A stretch of 64,000 nt of DNA, from NCBI RefSeq assembly GCF_903645325.1, contig NZ_CAHJXQ010000009.1, forward strand, positions 1 through 64,000, written 5' to 3'. This stretch comes from Microbacterium tenebrionis. GTDB lineage: Bacteria > Actinomycetota > Actinomycetes > Actinomycetales > Microbacteriaceae. The notes beneath the pieces were generated by a model that did not search any database, had not been told where the DNA came from, and saw nothing but the letters and a program-made list of their open reading frames with translations. The position numbers and the translations under genes were made by a program. Positions 43,216-53,010 of this stretch are shown here, in pieces (within the stretch, counting starts at the first letter, position 1; each line of letters starts with the position of its first letter).

Positions 43216-43299
43216 GTTACCTTCCCCTAGGCTTGGAGAACACTCAGCCCCGCCCCATGTGCGTCGACTGCGCCGCGCATCGAGCTACCAGAGGTGTGC

Positions 43300-46200
43300 A
43301 TGTTCCAGAAGATCCTTGTGGCCAATCGCGGCGAGATCGCGATCCGCGCCTTCCGAGCGGCGTTCGAGGTGGGGGCCAGGACCGTTGCCGTGTTCCCGTA
43401 TGAGGACCGCGGGTCGCAGCACCGGCTCAAAGCCGACGAGGCATATGAGATCGGCGAGCGCGACCACCCCGTGCGCGCGTACCTGAGCGTCGACGAGATC
43501 ATCAGGGTCGCGCTCGAGTCGGGCGCCGATGCGATCTACCCGGGCTACGGGTTCCTCTCCGAGAACCCCGAGCTCGCCGAGAAGGCGGCGGCGAACGGCA
43601 TCGTCTTCATCGGCCCGCCCTCTGCCGTCCTCGAGATGGCGGGCAACAAGGTCGAAGCCAAGCGGCACGCGATCGAGGCCGGCGTGCCGGTGCTGCGCTC
43701 GACCGAGGCATCCGACGACGTCGACGCCCTCGTCGCCCAGGCGGACGAGATCGGCTTCCCGGTGTTCGCGAAGGCCGTCGCGGGCGGCGGCGGCCGCGGC
43801 ATGCGCCGCGTGGAGAAGAAGGCCGACCTCCCGGCCGCGCTCGCCGAGGCGATGCGCGAAGCCGAGAGCGCGTTCGGCGACCCGCGCATGTTCCTCGAAC
43901 AGGCTGTCGTGCGTCCTCGCCACATCGAGGTGCAGATCCTCGCCGACAAGACCGGCGAGACGGTTCACCTGTTCGAGCGCGACTGCTCGGTGCAGCGACG
44001 CCACCAGAAGGTGGTCGAGATCGCACCTGCTCCGAACCTCGACGACAGCATCCGGACCGCGCTGCACGGCTACGCGATCGCGTTCGCCCGGTCGATCGGC
44101 TACGAGAACGCCGGAACCGTCGAGTTCCTCCTCGAGACCGCAGGGGAGCGGGCCGGTGAGGTCGTCTTCATCGAGATGAACCCGCGCATCCAGGTCGAGC
44201 ACACCGTGACCGAGGAGGTCACCGACGTCGACCTCGTGCAGGCGCAGATGCACATCGCGGCCGGAGCGACGCTCGCCGACCTCGGGCTGCAGCAGGACAG
44301 CATCCATCTGCGCGGCGCCGCGCTGCAGTGCCGCATCACCACCGAGGATCCGACGCAGGGATTCCGCCCCGACACCGGCAAGATCACCACCTACCGTTCG
44401 CCCGGCGGCGCCGGTGTCCGCCTCGACGGCGGCACCGTGCACCAGGGTGCGCAGATCAGCCCGCACTTCGACTCCATGCTCTCCAAGCTCACCTGCCGCG
44501 GTCGCGACTTCGAAGCGGCCGTGGGACGGGCGCGCCGGGCACTCGCGGAGTTCCGCATCCGCGGCGTCTCGACGAACATCCCGTTCCTGCAGGCGCTCCT
44601 CGCCGACGACGCGTTCATCGCCGGTGACATCAGCACCTCGTTCATCGACGAACGCCCCGACCTGCTGCAGGGACGCGTGTCAAAGGACCGCGGGACCAAG
44701 CTGCTGAACTGGCTCGTCGACGTCACGGTCAACAAGCCCAACGGCGACCACCCCGGCGTGATCGACCCGGCTGCGAAGCTCCCGAGCATCGACCTGGCTG
44801 CCGAGCCTCCCGCGGGTTCGCGCCAACGGCTCCAGGAGCTGGGCCCTGAGGGCTTCGCCCGCGCCCTGCGCGAGCAGTCAGCCCTCGCGATCACCGACAC
44901 GACGTTCCGCGACGCGCACCAGTCGCTGCTGGCGACACGCGTGCGCACGCGCGACCTCGCCGCCGCCGCCCCGTACCTGGCGCGTCTGACCCCCGGTCTG
45001 CTGTCTGTCGAGGCCTGGGGCGGAGCCACGTACGACGTCGCCCTCCGCTTCCTCGGCGAGGACCCGTGGGAGCGACTCGACAAGCTGCGGGCGGCGCTGC
45101 CGAACATCAACATCCAGATGCTGCTGCGCGGCCGCAACACCGTCGGCTACACGCCGTACCCGACGGCGGTGACCGAGGCGTTCGTCAGCGAGGCGGCGAC
45201 GAGCGGCATCGACATCTTCCGCATCTTCGACGCGCTCAACGACGTGGCGCAGATGCGCCCGGCGATCGACGCGGTGCGCGCCACCGGCAGCGCCGTCGCC
45301 GAGGTCGCGCTCTGCTACACCGGTGACCTGCTGAACCCCGCCGAAGACCTCTACACGCTGGACTACTACCTGCGCCTGGCGGAGCAGATCGTGGATGCCG
45401 GCGCCCACATCCTCGCCATCAAGGACATGGCCGGGCTCCTGCGCCCCGGGGCCGCCGCCACGCTGGTGCGCGCGCTCCGCGAGCGCTTCGACCTGCCGGT
45501 GCACCTGCACACCCACGACACCCCCGGCGGGCAGCTCGCGACCCTGCTCGCGGCCAGCGCTGCGGGCGTGGACGCCGTGGATGCGGCATCCGCCCCGTTA
45601 TCGGGGACGACCAGTCAGCCCTCGCTCTCGTCGCTCGTCGCGGCGCTGGCGCACACCGAGCGCGACAGCGGCATCGATCTCGCCGGCGTCTCGGACCTCG
45701 AGCCGTACTGGGAAGCCGTTCGCAACCAGTACGCGCCCTTCGAATCCGGGCTTCCCGGCCCCACCGGACGTGTCTATCACCACGAGATCCCGGGTGGTCA
45801 GCTCTCGAACCTGCGTCAGCAGGCCAAGGCGCTCGGGCTCGCCTCGGACTTCGAGCTCATCGAGGACATGTACGCCGCGGCCGACCGCATCCTCGGTCGC
45901 GTGCCGAAGGTCACGCCGTCGTCCAAGGTCGTCGGCGACCTCGCGCTGCACCTTGCCGCAGTCAAGGCAGATCCCGCGGACTTCGAGGCGAACCCCGAGA
46001 AGTACGACGTCCCCGATTCGGTCGTCAGCTTCATGGCGGGTGAGCTCGGCGACCTGCCCGGCGGGTGGCCCGAGCCGTTCCGCAGCAAGGTGCTCGCCGG
46101 CCGCACGGTGCGCACCGGACTCACCGAGATCTCGGCCGACGACGAGACGGCGTTGGCGGGATCGAGCACGGAGCGGCGCGAGCGTCTGAACACGCTGCTG

Positions 46201-46707
46201 TTCCCGGCCCCGACCAGGGAGTTCGCGCAGCAGCGCGAGCTGTTCGGCGACCTCTCCGTGCTCGACACGGCCGACTACCTGTACGGACTCGTCCAGGGGC
46301 AGGAGCACCTCGTCGAGATCGACCGCGGCGTGCAGCTCTACGTTGGCCTCGAAGCGATCGGCGAGGCCGACGAGCGAGGCATGCGCACCGTCATGACGAC
46401 CCTCAACGGGCAGCTCCGTCCGGTGTTCGTGCGCGACCGATCGGTCGCGGTCGACACGCACGAGGCCGAGAAGGCAGACAGCTCGCAGCCCGGTCAGGTG
46501 GCGGCCCCGTTCTCCGGTGTGGTCTCGCTCAAGGTCGACGTCGGCGCGTCCGTGCGGGCCGGCGAACCGGTAGCATCCATCGAGGCGATGAAGATGGAGG
46601 CGGCGATCACCGCACCCGTCGACGGTGTCATCGAGCGGCTGGCGATCGCCTCCACTCAGCAGGTCGATGCCGGGGATCTTTTGGTCGTGATCACCCCCGC
46701 CAAGTAA
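43300..46707 (+). CDS. pyc: Pyruvate carboxylase
   Basis: 1,135 residues from ATG 43300 (AGAGG 5 bases upstream). Biotin carboxylase (KILVANRGEIAIRAFRAAFE, GGGGRGMR, VEHTVTEEVTDVDLV) in residues 1-450, carboxyltransferase (ITDTTFRDAHQSLLATRVR, then LLRGRNTVGYT, THDTPGGQLATLLAA) at about 530-800, and the biotinyl domain with EAMKMEA, Lys near residue 1098. Makes oxaloacetate from pyruvate to refill the TCA cycle. Single-chain type as in most actinobacteria. Intact frame. Confidence 0.96.
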   Translation: MFQKILVANRGEIAIRAFRAAFEVGARTVAVFPYEDRGSQHRLKADEAYEIGERDHPVRAYLSVDEIIRVALESGADAIYPGYGFLSENPELAEKAAANGIVFIGPPSAVLEMAGNKVEAKRHAIEAGVPVLRSTEASDDVDALVAQADEIGFPVFAKAVAGGGGRGMRRVEKKADLPAALAEAMREAESAFGDPRMFLEQAVVRPRHIEVQILADKTGETVHLFERDCSVQRRHQKVVEIAPAPNLDDSIRTALHGYAIAFARSIGYENAGTVEFLLETAGERAGEVVFIEMNPRIQVEHTVTEEVTDVDLVQAQMHIAAGATLADLGLQQDSIHLRGAALQCRITTEDPTQGFRPDTGKITTYRSPGGAGVRLDGGTVHQGAQISPHFDSMLSKLTCRGRDFEAAVGRARRALAEFRIRGVSTNIPFLQALLADDAFIAGDISTSFIDERPDLLQGRVSKDRGTKLLNWLVDVTVNKPNGDHPGVIDPAAKLPSIDLAAEPPAGSRQRLQELGPEGFARALREQSALAITDTTFRDAHQSLLATRVRTRDLAAAAPYLARLTPGLLSVEAWGGATYDVALRFLGEDPWERLDKLRAALPNINIQMLLRGRNTVGYTPYPTAVTEAFVSEAATSGIDIFRIFDALNDVAQMRPAIDAVRATGSAVAEVALCYTGDLLNPAEDLYTLDYYLRLAEQIVDAGAHILAIKDMAGLLRPGAAATLVRALRERFDLPVHLHTHDTPGGQLATLLAASAAGVDAVDAASAPLSGTTSQPSLSSLVAALAHTERDSGIDLAGVSDLEPYWEAVRNQYAPFESGLPGPTGRVYHHEIPGGQLSNLRQQAKALGLASDFELIEDMYAAADRILGRVPKVTPSSKVVGDLALHLAAVKADPADFEANPEKYDVPDSVVSFMAGELGDLPGGWPEPFRSKVLAGRTVRTGLTEISADDETALAGSSTERRERLNTLLFPAPTREFAQQRELFGDLSVLDTADYLYGLVQGQEHLVEIDRGVQLYVGLEAIGEADERGMRTVMTTLNGQLRPVFVRDRSVAVDTHEAEKADSSQPGQVAAPFSGVVSLKVDVGASVRAGEPVASIEAMKMEAAITAPVDGVIERLAIASTQQVDAGDLLVVITPAK

Positions 46708-46749
46708 TCTTGTGCGGGCGACACGCTCGCACAAGCTTGGAGTGACACA

Positions 46750-48225
46750 GTGACATCGAAGAACAGTTCCCCCTCGGAGGACGACGATCTCGGCATCCTC
46801 GACGAGGCCGCATCGCTCGACACGACCGCGCTCGGCATCCTCGGGCACACCTCGCAGGTGAGCGTCACGCTGCCCGCCAGCGCGGACGAGGACGACGACC
46901 TGACCGAGGATGACATCGTCGACGGCGAGTTCTCAGGCGAGATCCTCGTCGGTGAGATCGAGACCGCTCACGAGGATGAGGATGCTGCGGATCCGGTTGC
47001 CGCCGTCAGTGCTGTGGATGCGGTCGAGGTGACCGAGGAGGCAGAGCCCGTCGAAGAATCGGTGCCCATCGAGGAGCCCGAGCCGGTCGGGGAGCCCGAG
47101 GTCGTGGAGGACGTCCTCGACGAGCCCGAGGCCACCCCGGCGCCGGCACCGGCCGCACCCGCACCGGCGGCAGCGGTGGCTCCCGCCGCCCCTGCCGCTC
47201 CCGCCGCGAAGCCCGCAGCCCCCGCACCCGAGATCGCGTTGACGGCCAAGCGGTTCGGGGAGCAGGCCGGGCAGTCGTCCCGCGAGACCGCCGACCTGCT
47301 GACGCCCGACCGCCTCCTCAACCCGAGTCAGCTGACCAAGCCCGAGCCCGAGGGCGCGTGGAGTCACCTGCTCTACTCGATCTCGGGGCGGCGCATCAAC
47401 ATCGGTGACGGCAAGCGGGCACGTGAGCGCAAGGCCCTCACCGCTCGGATCGCGAATGCCCTCTCCGGAGGCGCGCGTTTCGTCCCCGTGCTCTCGCGCA
47501 AGGGCGGCGTCGGAAAGACGACCGTCACCGCACTGCTCGACATGGCGCTCGCAGACGCACGCGAGGACCGCGTCATCGCCGTCGACGCGAACCCCGACCG
47601 CGGCACCCTGGCCGACCGCATCGTGCGGGCCCCGGGGGGCAAGTCGGTGCGGGACCTCGTCAGGATCCACGACGAGGTCAACGGCTACCACGACCTCTCC
47701 GCGATCGTCGCCCGTGACTCCACGCGCCTCGACGTGCTGGCATCCGACACCGATCCGCACATCGCCGAGGCCTTCAGCGACGAGGAGTACCGCAATGTCG
47801 CCGGCGTCGCCGCGCACTACTACTCGCTCGTGCTCACCGACACCGGAACCGGCATCGTGCACTCGGTGATGGGGGCCACACTCGACCTGGCCGATCAGAT
47901 CGTCATCGTGTCGGGGCTCAGCGTCGACGAAGCGCGCCTGGCGTCCGAGACGCTGACCTGGCTCGAGACCAACGGCCACGAGGAGCAGGCGCGGAACGCC
48001 ATCATCGTGCTCAACCAATCGACGCCCGGGAGCCCTCTGGTGCGCCTGAACGAGCTCGAGGCGCACTTCAAGACCCGCGCCAAGCATGTCGTGCGGATGC
48101 CGTACGACGCGCAGATCGCCGGCGGCGGGGCCATCGTGTTCGCCAACCTGCAGCCCGAGACGCGTCAGGCGGCTCGTGAGCTCGCGGCTGTGCTCGTCGA
48201 GAGCCTGCGGGCGAAGGCCGCCTGA
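46750..48225 (+). CDS. MinD/ParA-like ATPase with long acidic, Pro/Ala-rich N-terminus
   Basis: 491 residues. The first 180 are acidic ([17 protein letters not shown], many Glu-Pro pairs) and then Ala/Pro-rich, probably unstructured. The ATPase begins at [27 protein letters not shown] and has [14 protein letters not shown] and [21 protein letters not shown]. This matches the actinobacterial MinD-like group also found with ESX or polarity proteins. Its stop is shared with the def start (A of TGATG), so the two are co-translated. Function unknown. Confidence 0.82.
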   Translation: MTSKNSSPSEDDDLGILDEAASLDTTALGILGHTSQVSVTLPASADEDDDLTEDDIVDGEFSGEILVGEIETAHEDEDAADPVAAVSAVDAVEVTEEAEPVEESVPIEEPEPVGEPEVVEDVLDEPEATPAPAPAAPAPAAAVAPAAPAAPAAKPAAPAPEIALTAKRFGEQAGQSSRETADLLTPDRLLNPSQLTKPEPEGAWSHLLYSISGRRINIGDGKRARERKALTARIANALSGGARFVPVLSRKGGVGKTTVTALLDMALADAREDRVIAVDANPDRGTLADRIVRAPGGKSVRDLVRIHDEVNGYHDLSAIVARDSTRLDVLASDTDPHIAEAFSDEEYRNVAGVAAHYYSLVLTDTGTGIVHSVMGATLDLADQIVIVSGLSVDEARLASETLTWLETNGHEEQARNAIIVLNQSTPGSPLVRLNELEAHFKTRAKHVVRMPYDAQIAGGGAIVFANLQPETRQAARELAAVLVESLRAKAA

Positions 48226-48716
48226 TGACCGTTCGCGAGATCCGTGTCTTCGGCGACCCCGTCCTGCGCACGAAGTGCTCGCCGGTCGAGCAGATCGACG
48301 ACGGTGTGCGCTCGCTCATCGCCGACCTCGTCGACAGTGTGAAGCTCCCCGGCCGTGCCGGGGTCGCAGCTCCGCAGATCGGCGTCGCGGTGCGGGCGTT
48401 CAGCTATAACATCGACGGCGACGTCGGCTACGTCATCAATCCCGTCCTCACCGAGGTGCGCGGCGAGCCCGTGCCGACCGGTGAGGGATGCCTGTCGGTT
48501 CCCGGTCTCTGGCACGACGCGCTGCGCCACCCGTGGGCTCGGGTCGAGGGCATCGACCTCGACGGCGAACCGGTCGTGCTCGAGGGGGAGGGGCTGCTGG
48601 CACAGGCTCTCCAGCACGAGACCGATCACCTCGACGGGATGCTGTACCTCTCGCGTCTCGCTCCGGAGGACCGCAAGACGGCCATGCGCGAGATCCGCGA
48701 GAGCGACTGGTTCTGA
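48225..48716 (+). CDS. def: Peptide deformylase
   Basis: 163 residues. The three metal motifs are present: [10 protein letters not shown] (47-56), EGCLSVPG with the Cys89 ligand, and [11 protein letters not shown] with H131/E132/H135. Removes the formyl group from nascent proteins. Full length. Confidence 0.95.
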   Translation: MTVREIRVFGDPVLRTKCSPVEQIDDGVRSLIADLVDSVKLPGRAGVAAPQIGVAVRAFSYNIDGDVGYVINPVLTEVRGEPVPTGEGCLSVPGLWHDALRHPWARVEGIDLDGEPVVLEGEGLLAQALQHETDHLDGMLYLSRLAPEDRKTAMREIRESDWF

Positions 48717-48727
48717 CACCTGCTTCC

Positions 48728-48807
48728 CACAGACCCCGTCTCAGCGACGAGACCCCGTCGTAATCACGTTGATATGACGGGGTCTCGTCGGCAAGACGGG
48801 GTCTGTG
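48728..48807. repeat. Large intergenic palindrome with nested GACGAGACCCCGTC units
   Basis: Two 32-base arms (48728-48759 and 48776-48807) are inverted copies differing at 3 positions, 16 bases apart. Each arm contains ACCCCGTC twice, so smaller hairpins can form too. It lies between def and a second hairpin that already serves as terminator, so it is likely a REP/MITE-like repeat rather than only a terminator. Confidence 0.7.
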
Positions 48808-48810
48808 CAC

Positions 48811-48844
48811 GAAGAATGCCCCGGCCGAAACCGGGGCATTCTTC
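48811..48844. terminator. Bidirectional terminator between def and fadD
   Basis: 14-bp perfect stem (48811-48824 with 48831-48844), 6-base loop, between convergent genes. Confidence 0.85.
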
Positions 48845-48853
48845 GTCGGGTGC

Positions 48854-50680
48854 TCAGCCGATCGCGACGTTCGTCGTCTGCACCGGCTCGTCGTAGATCG
48901 CCGAGATCTGGTCGGCGAAGTCCGACACGATCACGTTGCGCTTGATCGACATCTTCGGGGTGAGGTGACCGCTCGCCTCGGTCCACTCCGTGTCGAGGAT
49001 CGTGAACTTGCGGATCGATTCCGCACGAGAGACGCTCTTGTTCGCGATGTCGACGGCACGCTGCACCTCGGCGCGGACGGCCTCGTTCTTCGCGGCATCC
49101 GCGATCGACATGTCGGCCGGGAGACCGTTGTTGCCGAGCCATGTCGGCAGCATCTCCGGGTCGAGAGTGATGAGAGCCGAGATGAACGGCTTCTGATCGC
49201 CGACCACGACCACCTGTCCGACGATCGGGTTCGCCCGGATCGGGTCCTCGAGCGCTGCCGGAGCGACGTTCTTGCCGCCGGCCGTGACGATGATCTCCTT
49301 CTTGCGGCCCGTGACCGTGAGGTAGCCCTCGGAGTCGAAGCTGCCGATGTCGCCGGTGCGGAACCAGCCGTCATCGAACGCATCGGCGGTCGCCTCGGGG
49401 TTGTTCCAGTACTCGCGGAACACGTTGATGCCCTTGACCTCGATCTCGCCGTCCTCGGCGAGACGCACGCCGACGCCGGGGAGCACAGGGCCGACCGTGC
49501 CGATCTTCGTCTTGTCGGCGACGTTGACCGTGGCAGGGGCCGTCGTCTCGGTGAGGCCGTAACCTTCAAGGATCACGACGCCCAGGCTGTGGAAGAAGTG
49601 CCCGAGGCGGGGTCCGAGGGGAGCGGAGCCCGAGACGGCGTACTGGACGTTGCCGCCCATCGCCTCGCGCAGCTTGCCGTAGACGAGCTTGTCGAACAGG
49701 GCGAACTTGATCTTCAGCCCGAACGGGATCTTCTGGCCCTCTTCGAGCAGTCGCGAGTGCTCGATCGCGGCAGCGGCCGCGGCGCGGAAGATCTTGCCCT
49801 TGCCGCCTGCCTCGGCCTTCTGCTCGGCGGAGTTGTAGACCTTCTCGAACACACGCGGCACGGCCAGGAGGAAGGTCGGCTTGAACGAGCCGAGCGCTGG
49901 CAGCAGCTGCTTCGTGTCGGGCTGGTGCCCGGTGCGCACACCGGCGTGGACGTCCAGGATCGAGATGAATCGCGCGAAGACGTGGGCGGTCGTGATGAAC
50001 AGCAGGGTGGATGCTCCGGGCGTCTGCACGACCTTGTCGAGCGACTTCGCCGAGTTGCGGGCGAGCTCGACGAAGTTGCTGTGCGTGAGCACGCAGCCCT
50101 TCGGGCGGCCCGTCGACCCCGAGGTGTAGATGAGGGTCGCGATGTCGGAGCCGACGGCGATGTTGCGGCGTCGCTCGATCTCGGCATCCTCGACGCCCGT
50201 GCCGGCGGCGGTCAGCGTGTCGATGGCGCCCAGATGCATCTGCCAGACGTCGCGGACGAGCGGGAGGTCGCCGCGCACCTCGTCGAACTTGGCGAAGTGA
50301 TCAGCGGACTCGAGCATGATCGCGATCGCGCCGGAGTCCTCCATGATCCACTGGATCTGGCCGGGGGAGCTGGTCTCGTAGATCGGCACCATCACGGCGC
50401 CGGCGTAGAAGAGCGCGAAGTCGACCAGCGTCCACTCGTACGTGGTGCGCGCGAGGAATCCGACCTTGTCACCGGGCTGGACGCCGGCTGCCACGAAGCC
50501 CTTCGCGAGCGCGATGACCGCGGTCTGGAAGTCGGCGGCGGAGATGTCGCGCCAGCCGGAGCCGTCGGGGACGGAGAACAGCGCGAGGTTGGGGGTGGCC
50601 TCGACGCGCTTCACCAGAAGATCGGTGATGTTCGCCTCGGGGTCGGCGGGGACGATCGCGGGGACTTCGAATTGGACCAC
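48854..50680 (-). CDS. Long-chain acyl-CoA synthetase (FadD15-like)
   Basis: 608 residues. AMP-binding signature ATLIYTSGSTGRPKGCVLTHSNF, then LEGYGLTETTAPATVN, DGWFRTGDIGSFDSEGYLTVTGRKKEIIVTAGGKNVAP, and a C-terminal AMP-dependent synthetase end with a catalytic Lys in LTPKMSIKRN. Activates fatty acids for lipid synthesis or breakdown. In Mycobacterium tuberculosis the FadD15 homologue lies in the same neighbourhood as plsC, aroG and the PASTA kinase. Confidence 0.92.
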   Translation of the reverse strand: MVQFEVPAIVPADPEANITDLLVKRVEATPNLALFSVPDGSGWRDISAADFQTAVIALAKGFVAAGVQPGDKVGFLARTTYEWTLVDFALFYAGAVMVPIYETSSPGQIQWIMEDSGAIAIMLESADHFAKFDEVRGDLPLVRDVWQMHLGAIDTLTAAGTGVEDAEIERRRNIAVGSDIATLIYTSGSTGRPKGCVLTHSNFVELARNSAKSLDKVVQTPGASTLLFITTAHVFARFISILDVHAGVRTGHQPDTKQLLPALGSFKPTFLLAVPRVFEKVYNSAEQKAEAGGKGKIFRAAAAAAIEHSRLLEEGQKIPFGLKIKFALFDKLVYGKLREAMGGNVQYAVSGSAPLGPRLGHFFHSLGVVILEGYGLTETTAPATVNVADKTKIGTVGPVLPGVGVRLAEDGEIEVKGINVFREYWNNPEATADAFDDGWFRTGDIGSFDSEGYLTVTGRKKEIIVTAGGKNVAPAALEDPIRANPIVGQVVVVGDQKPFISALITLDPEMLPTWLGNNGLPADMSIADAAKNEAVRAEVQRAVDIANKSVSRAESIRKFTILDTEWTEASGHLTPKMSIKRNVIVSDFADQISAIYDEPVQTTNVAIG

Positions 50681-50860
50681 GGCAGCTCCTTCGGTACCGG
50701 TCGGGCACGGCTTTCCCTGAGTCTAGGGCACAACCTCATGCGAACCCGGTGGGTTTTGGTATTCAGTAGCGTATCAAGTGAGACTCAGTCGCACGCCTCG
50801 GGAAGGTCGTCGACGCGGTGATGATGTCGGTCCGACACCCCGGAGATAGACTTCCAGACG

Positions 50861-51547
50861 ATGTTCTACTGGCTGATGAAGTACGTGGTGGTTGGCCCCA
50901 TCGTCAAGGCGGTCTTCCGCCCGTGGATCGTGGGCCGAGCCAACGTGCCCCGCAACGGTGCGGCGATCCTCGCGAGCAACCACCTCTCGGTCTCCGATTC
51001 GATCTTCCTTCCGCTGCTCATCGACCGGCCGATGTCGTTCCTGGCGAAGAGCGACTACTTCACCGGGCGCGGCCTCAAGGGCTGGGCGACCAAGAACTTC
51101 ATGAAGGCGACGGGGCAGATCCCCATCGACCGCTCGGGAGGCAAGGCCTCCGAAGCGTCGCTCAACACCGGACTTCAGGTGCTCGGGCGCGGCGATCTGC
51201 TCGGCATCTATCCGGAGGGTACCCGCAGTCCCGACGGCAAGCTGTACCGCGGGCGCACCGGGCTTGCGCGCATGGCCCTTGAGGCGAAGGTGCCGGTGAT
51301 CCCCGTCGTCATGGTCGACACCGACACCGCGATGCCGATCGGCCGGACCGTCCCACGGGTCGTGCGCGTCGGGATCGTCATCGGAGAGCCGCTCGACTTC
51401 TCCCGCTACGCCGGGATGGAGAACGACCGCTACATCCTCCGATCGGTCACCGACGAGATCATGGTCGCCCTCCAGCGACTGGGCGAGCAGGAGTACGACG
51501 ACGTCTACGCGTCGTCGGTCAAGGAGCGGATGCCGCGGCTGTCATGA
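50861..51547 (+). CDS. plsC: 1-acyl-glycerol-3-phosphate acyltransferase
   Basis: 228 residues. The acyltransferase HX4D motif is SNHLSVSDSIF (H41, D46) and the substrate block is GIYPEGTRSPDG. A hydrophobic N-terminal segment attaches it to the membrane. Makes phosphatidic acid. Divergent from fadD, followed 38 bases later by aroG. Confidence 0.92.
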   Translation: MFYWLMKYVVVGPIVKAVFRPWIVGRANVPRNGAAILASNHLSVSDSIFLPLLIDRPMSFLAKSDYFTGRGLKGWATKNFMKATGQIPIDRSGGKASEASLNTGLQVLGRGDLLGIYPEGTRSPDGKLYRGRTGLARMALEAKVPVIPVVMVDTDTAMPIGRTVPRVVRVGIVIGEPLDFSRYAGMENDRYILRSVTDEIMVALQRLGEQEYDDVYASSVKERMPRLS

Positions 51548-51585
51548 CGGCACGGCGCTGCGCGCCGCGCCGGTAAGCTGGGCAG

Positions 51586-52917
51586 ATGCCTCAGCACGCT
51601 CTCGACACCTGGCGCGACCTCCCCATCAAGCAGCAGCCGACGTGGCCCGACGCTGAGCGCGTGGCCGACATCTCCCGGCAGATCGCCGCGCTCCCGCCGC
51701 TCGTGTTCGCCGGTGAGGTCGACAACCTCCGCGACCGGCTCGCCCGTGCGGCATCCGGCGAGGCGTTCCTGCTGCAGGGCGGCGACTGCGCCGAGACGTT
51801 CGCCGGGGCGACGGCCGAGCAGATCCGCAACCGGATCAAGACCGTGCTGCAGATGGCCGTCGTGCTCACCTACGGCGCATCCATGCCCGTCGTGAAGATG
51901 GGGCGCATGGCCGGCCAGTTCGCCAAGCCCCGCTCCAGCGACTCCGAGACCCGCGGAGACGTCACCCTCCCGGCCTACCGCGGCGACATCGTCAACGGCT
52001 ACGACTTCACCGAGGGCTCGCGTCAGGCCGACCCCGGCCGTCTGCTGCAGGGCTACCACACCGCAGCATCCACGCTGAACCTCATCCGGGCGTTCACGCA
52101 GGGCGGTTTCGCCGACCTCCGCGAAGTGCACTCGTGGAACAAGGGCTTCGCGCAGAACCCCGCGAACCAGCGCTATGAGCGCATGGCGGCCGAGATCGAC
52201 CGCGCCATCAAGTTCATGGAGGCGGCGGGCGCGGACTTCGACGAACTCAAGCGCGTCGAGTTCTTCACCGGTCACGAGGGCCTGCTCATGGACTACGAGC
52301 ACCCGATGACCCGCATCGACTCGCGCACGAGCACGCCGTACAACACCTCCGCGCACTTCCTGTGGATCGGGGAGCGCACGCGCGACCTCGACGGCGCGCA
52401 CGTCGACTACTTCTCGAAGATCCGCAACCCCATCGGCGTGAAGCTCGGCCCCACGACGACGCCCGAGACGGCGCTCGCGCTGATCGACAAGCTCGACCCG
52501 AACCGCGAACCAGGGCGCCTGACGTTCATCACGCGCATGGGCGCGGGGACGATCCGCGACGCCCTGCCGCCGCTGCTCGAGGCCGTCCGCGACTCCGGCG
52601 CGACCCCGCTGTGGGTGACCGACCCCATGCACGGCAACGGCATCACCACGCCGACCGGCTACAAGACGCGTCGCTTCGACGACGTCGTCGACGAGGTGCG
52701 CGGCTTCTTCGAGGCGCACCGCGCGGTCGGGACGTTCCCCGGCGGCATCCACGTCGAGCTCACCGGCGACGACGTCACGGAGTGCCTGGGCGGATCCGAG
52801 CAGATCGACGAAGAGGGCCTCGCCACCCGCTACGAGAGCCTGTGCGACCCGCGCCTGAACCACATGCAGAGCCTGGAGCTCGCGTTCCTCGTCGCCGAGG
52901 AGCTCGAGAAGCGCTGA
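51586..52917 (+). CDS. aroG: Class II DAHP synthase (shikimate entry)
   Basis: 443 residues. Class II markers: QQPTWPD, FLLQGGDCAETFA, YRGDIVNG, GLLMDYE, NPIGVKLGPTTTPE, ITRMGAGTIRDALPPLLEAVRDSG, WVTDPMHGN and GGIHVELTGDDVTECLGG. Joins phosphoenolpyruvate and erythrose-4-phosphate. Full length; the N-terminal extension typical of actinobacterial enzymes is present in short form. Confidence 0.95.
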   Translation: MPQHALDTWRDLPIKQQPTWPDAERVADISRQIAALPPLVFAGEVDNLRDRLARAASGEAFLLQGGDCAETFAGATAEQIRNRIKTVLQMAVVLTYGASMPVVKMGRMAGQFAKPRSSDSETRGDVTLPAYRGDIVNGYDFTEGSRQADPGRLLQGYHTAASTLNLIRAFTQGGFADLREVHSWNKGFAQNPANQRYERMAAEIDRAIKFMEAAGADFDELKRVEFFTGHEGLLMDYEHPMTRIDSRTSTPYNTSAHFLWIGERTRDLDGAHVDYFSKIRNPIGVKLGPTTTPETALALIDKLDPNREPGRLTFITRMGAGTIRDALPPLLEAVRDSGATPLWVTDPMHGNGITTPTGYKTRRFDDVVDEVRGFFEAHRAVGTFPGGIHVELTGDDVTECLGGSEQIDEEGLATRYESLCDPRLNHMQSLELAFLVAEELEKR

Positions 52918-52949
52918 GTCCGCTCGCGTGGCCGGCCCATAACCCCGCG

Positions 52950-52982
52950 AACCGCCCTTCCGGATGCCGAGGAAGGGCGGTT
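52950..52982. terminator. Bidirectional terminator between aroG and the kinase gene
   Basis: AACCGCCCTTCC and GGAAGGGCGGTT arms around a 9-base loop, followed by a short T run on the plus strand. Confidence 0.85.
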
Positions 52983-53010
52983 TCTGCGTTGACGACGGGC
53001 GGGACGACCG

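Noticed and set aside
48965..50821. A 618-codon plus-strand frame opposite fadD
   Set aside because: Antisense to a complete acyl-CoA synthetase; no motifs of its own.
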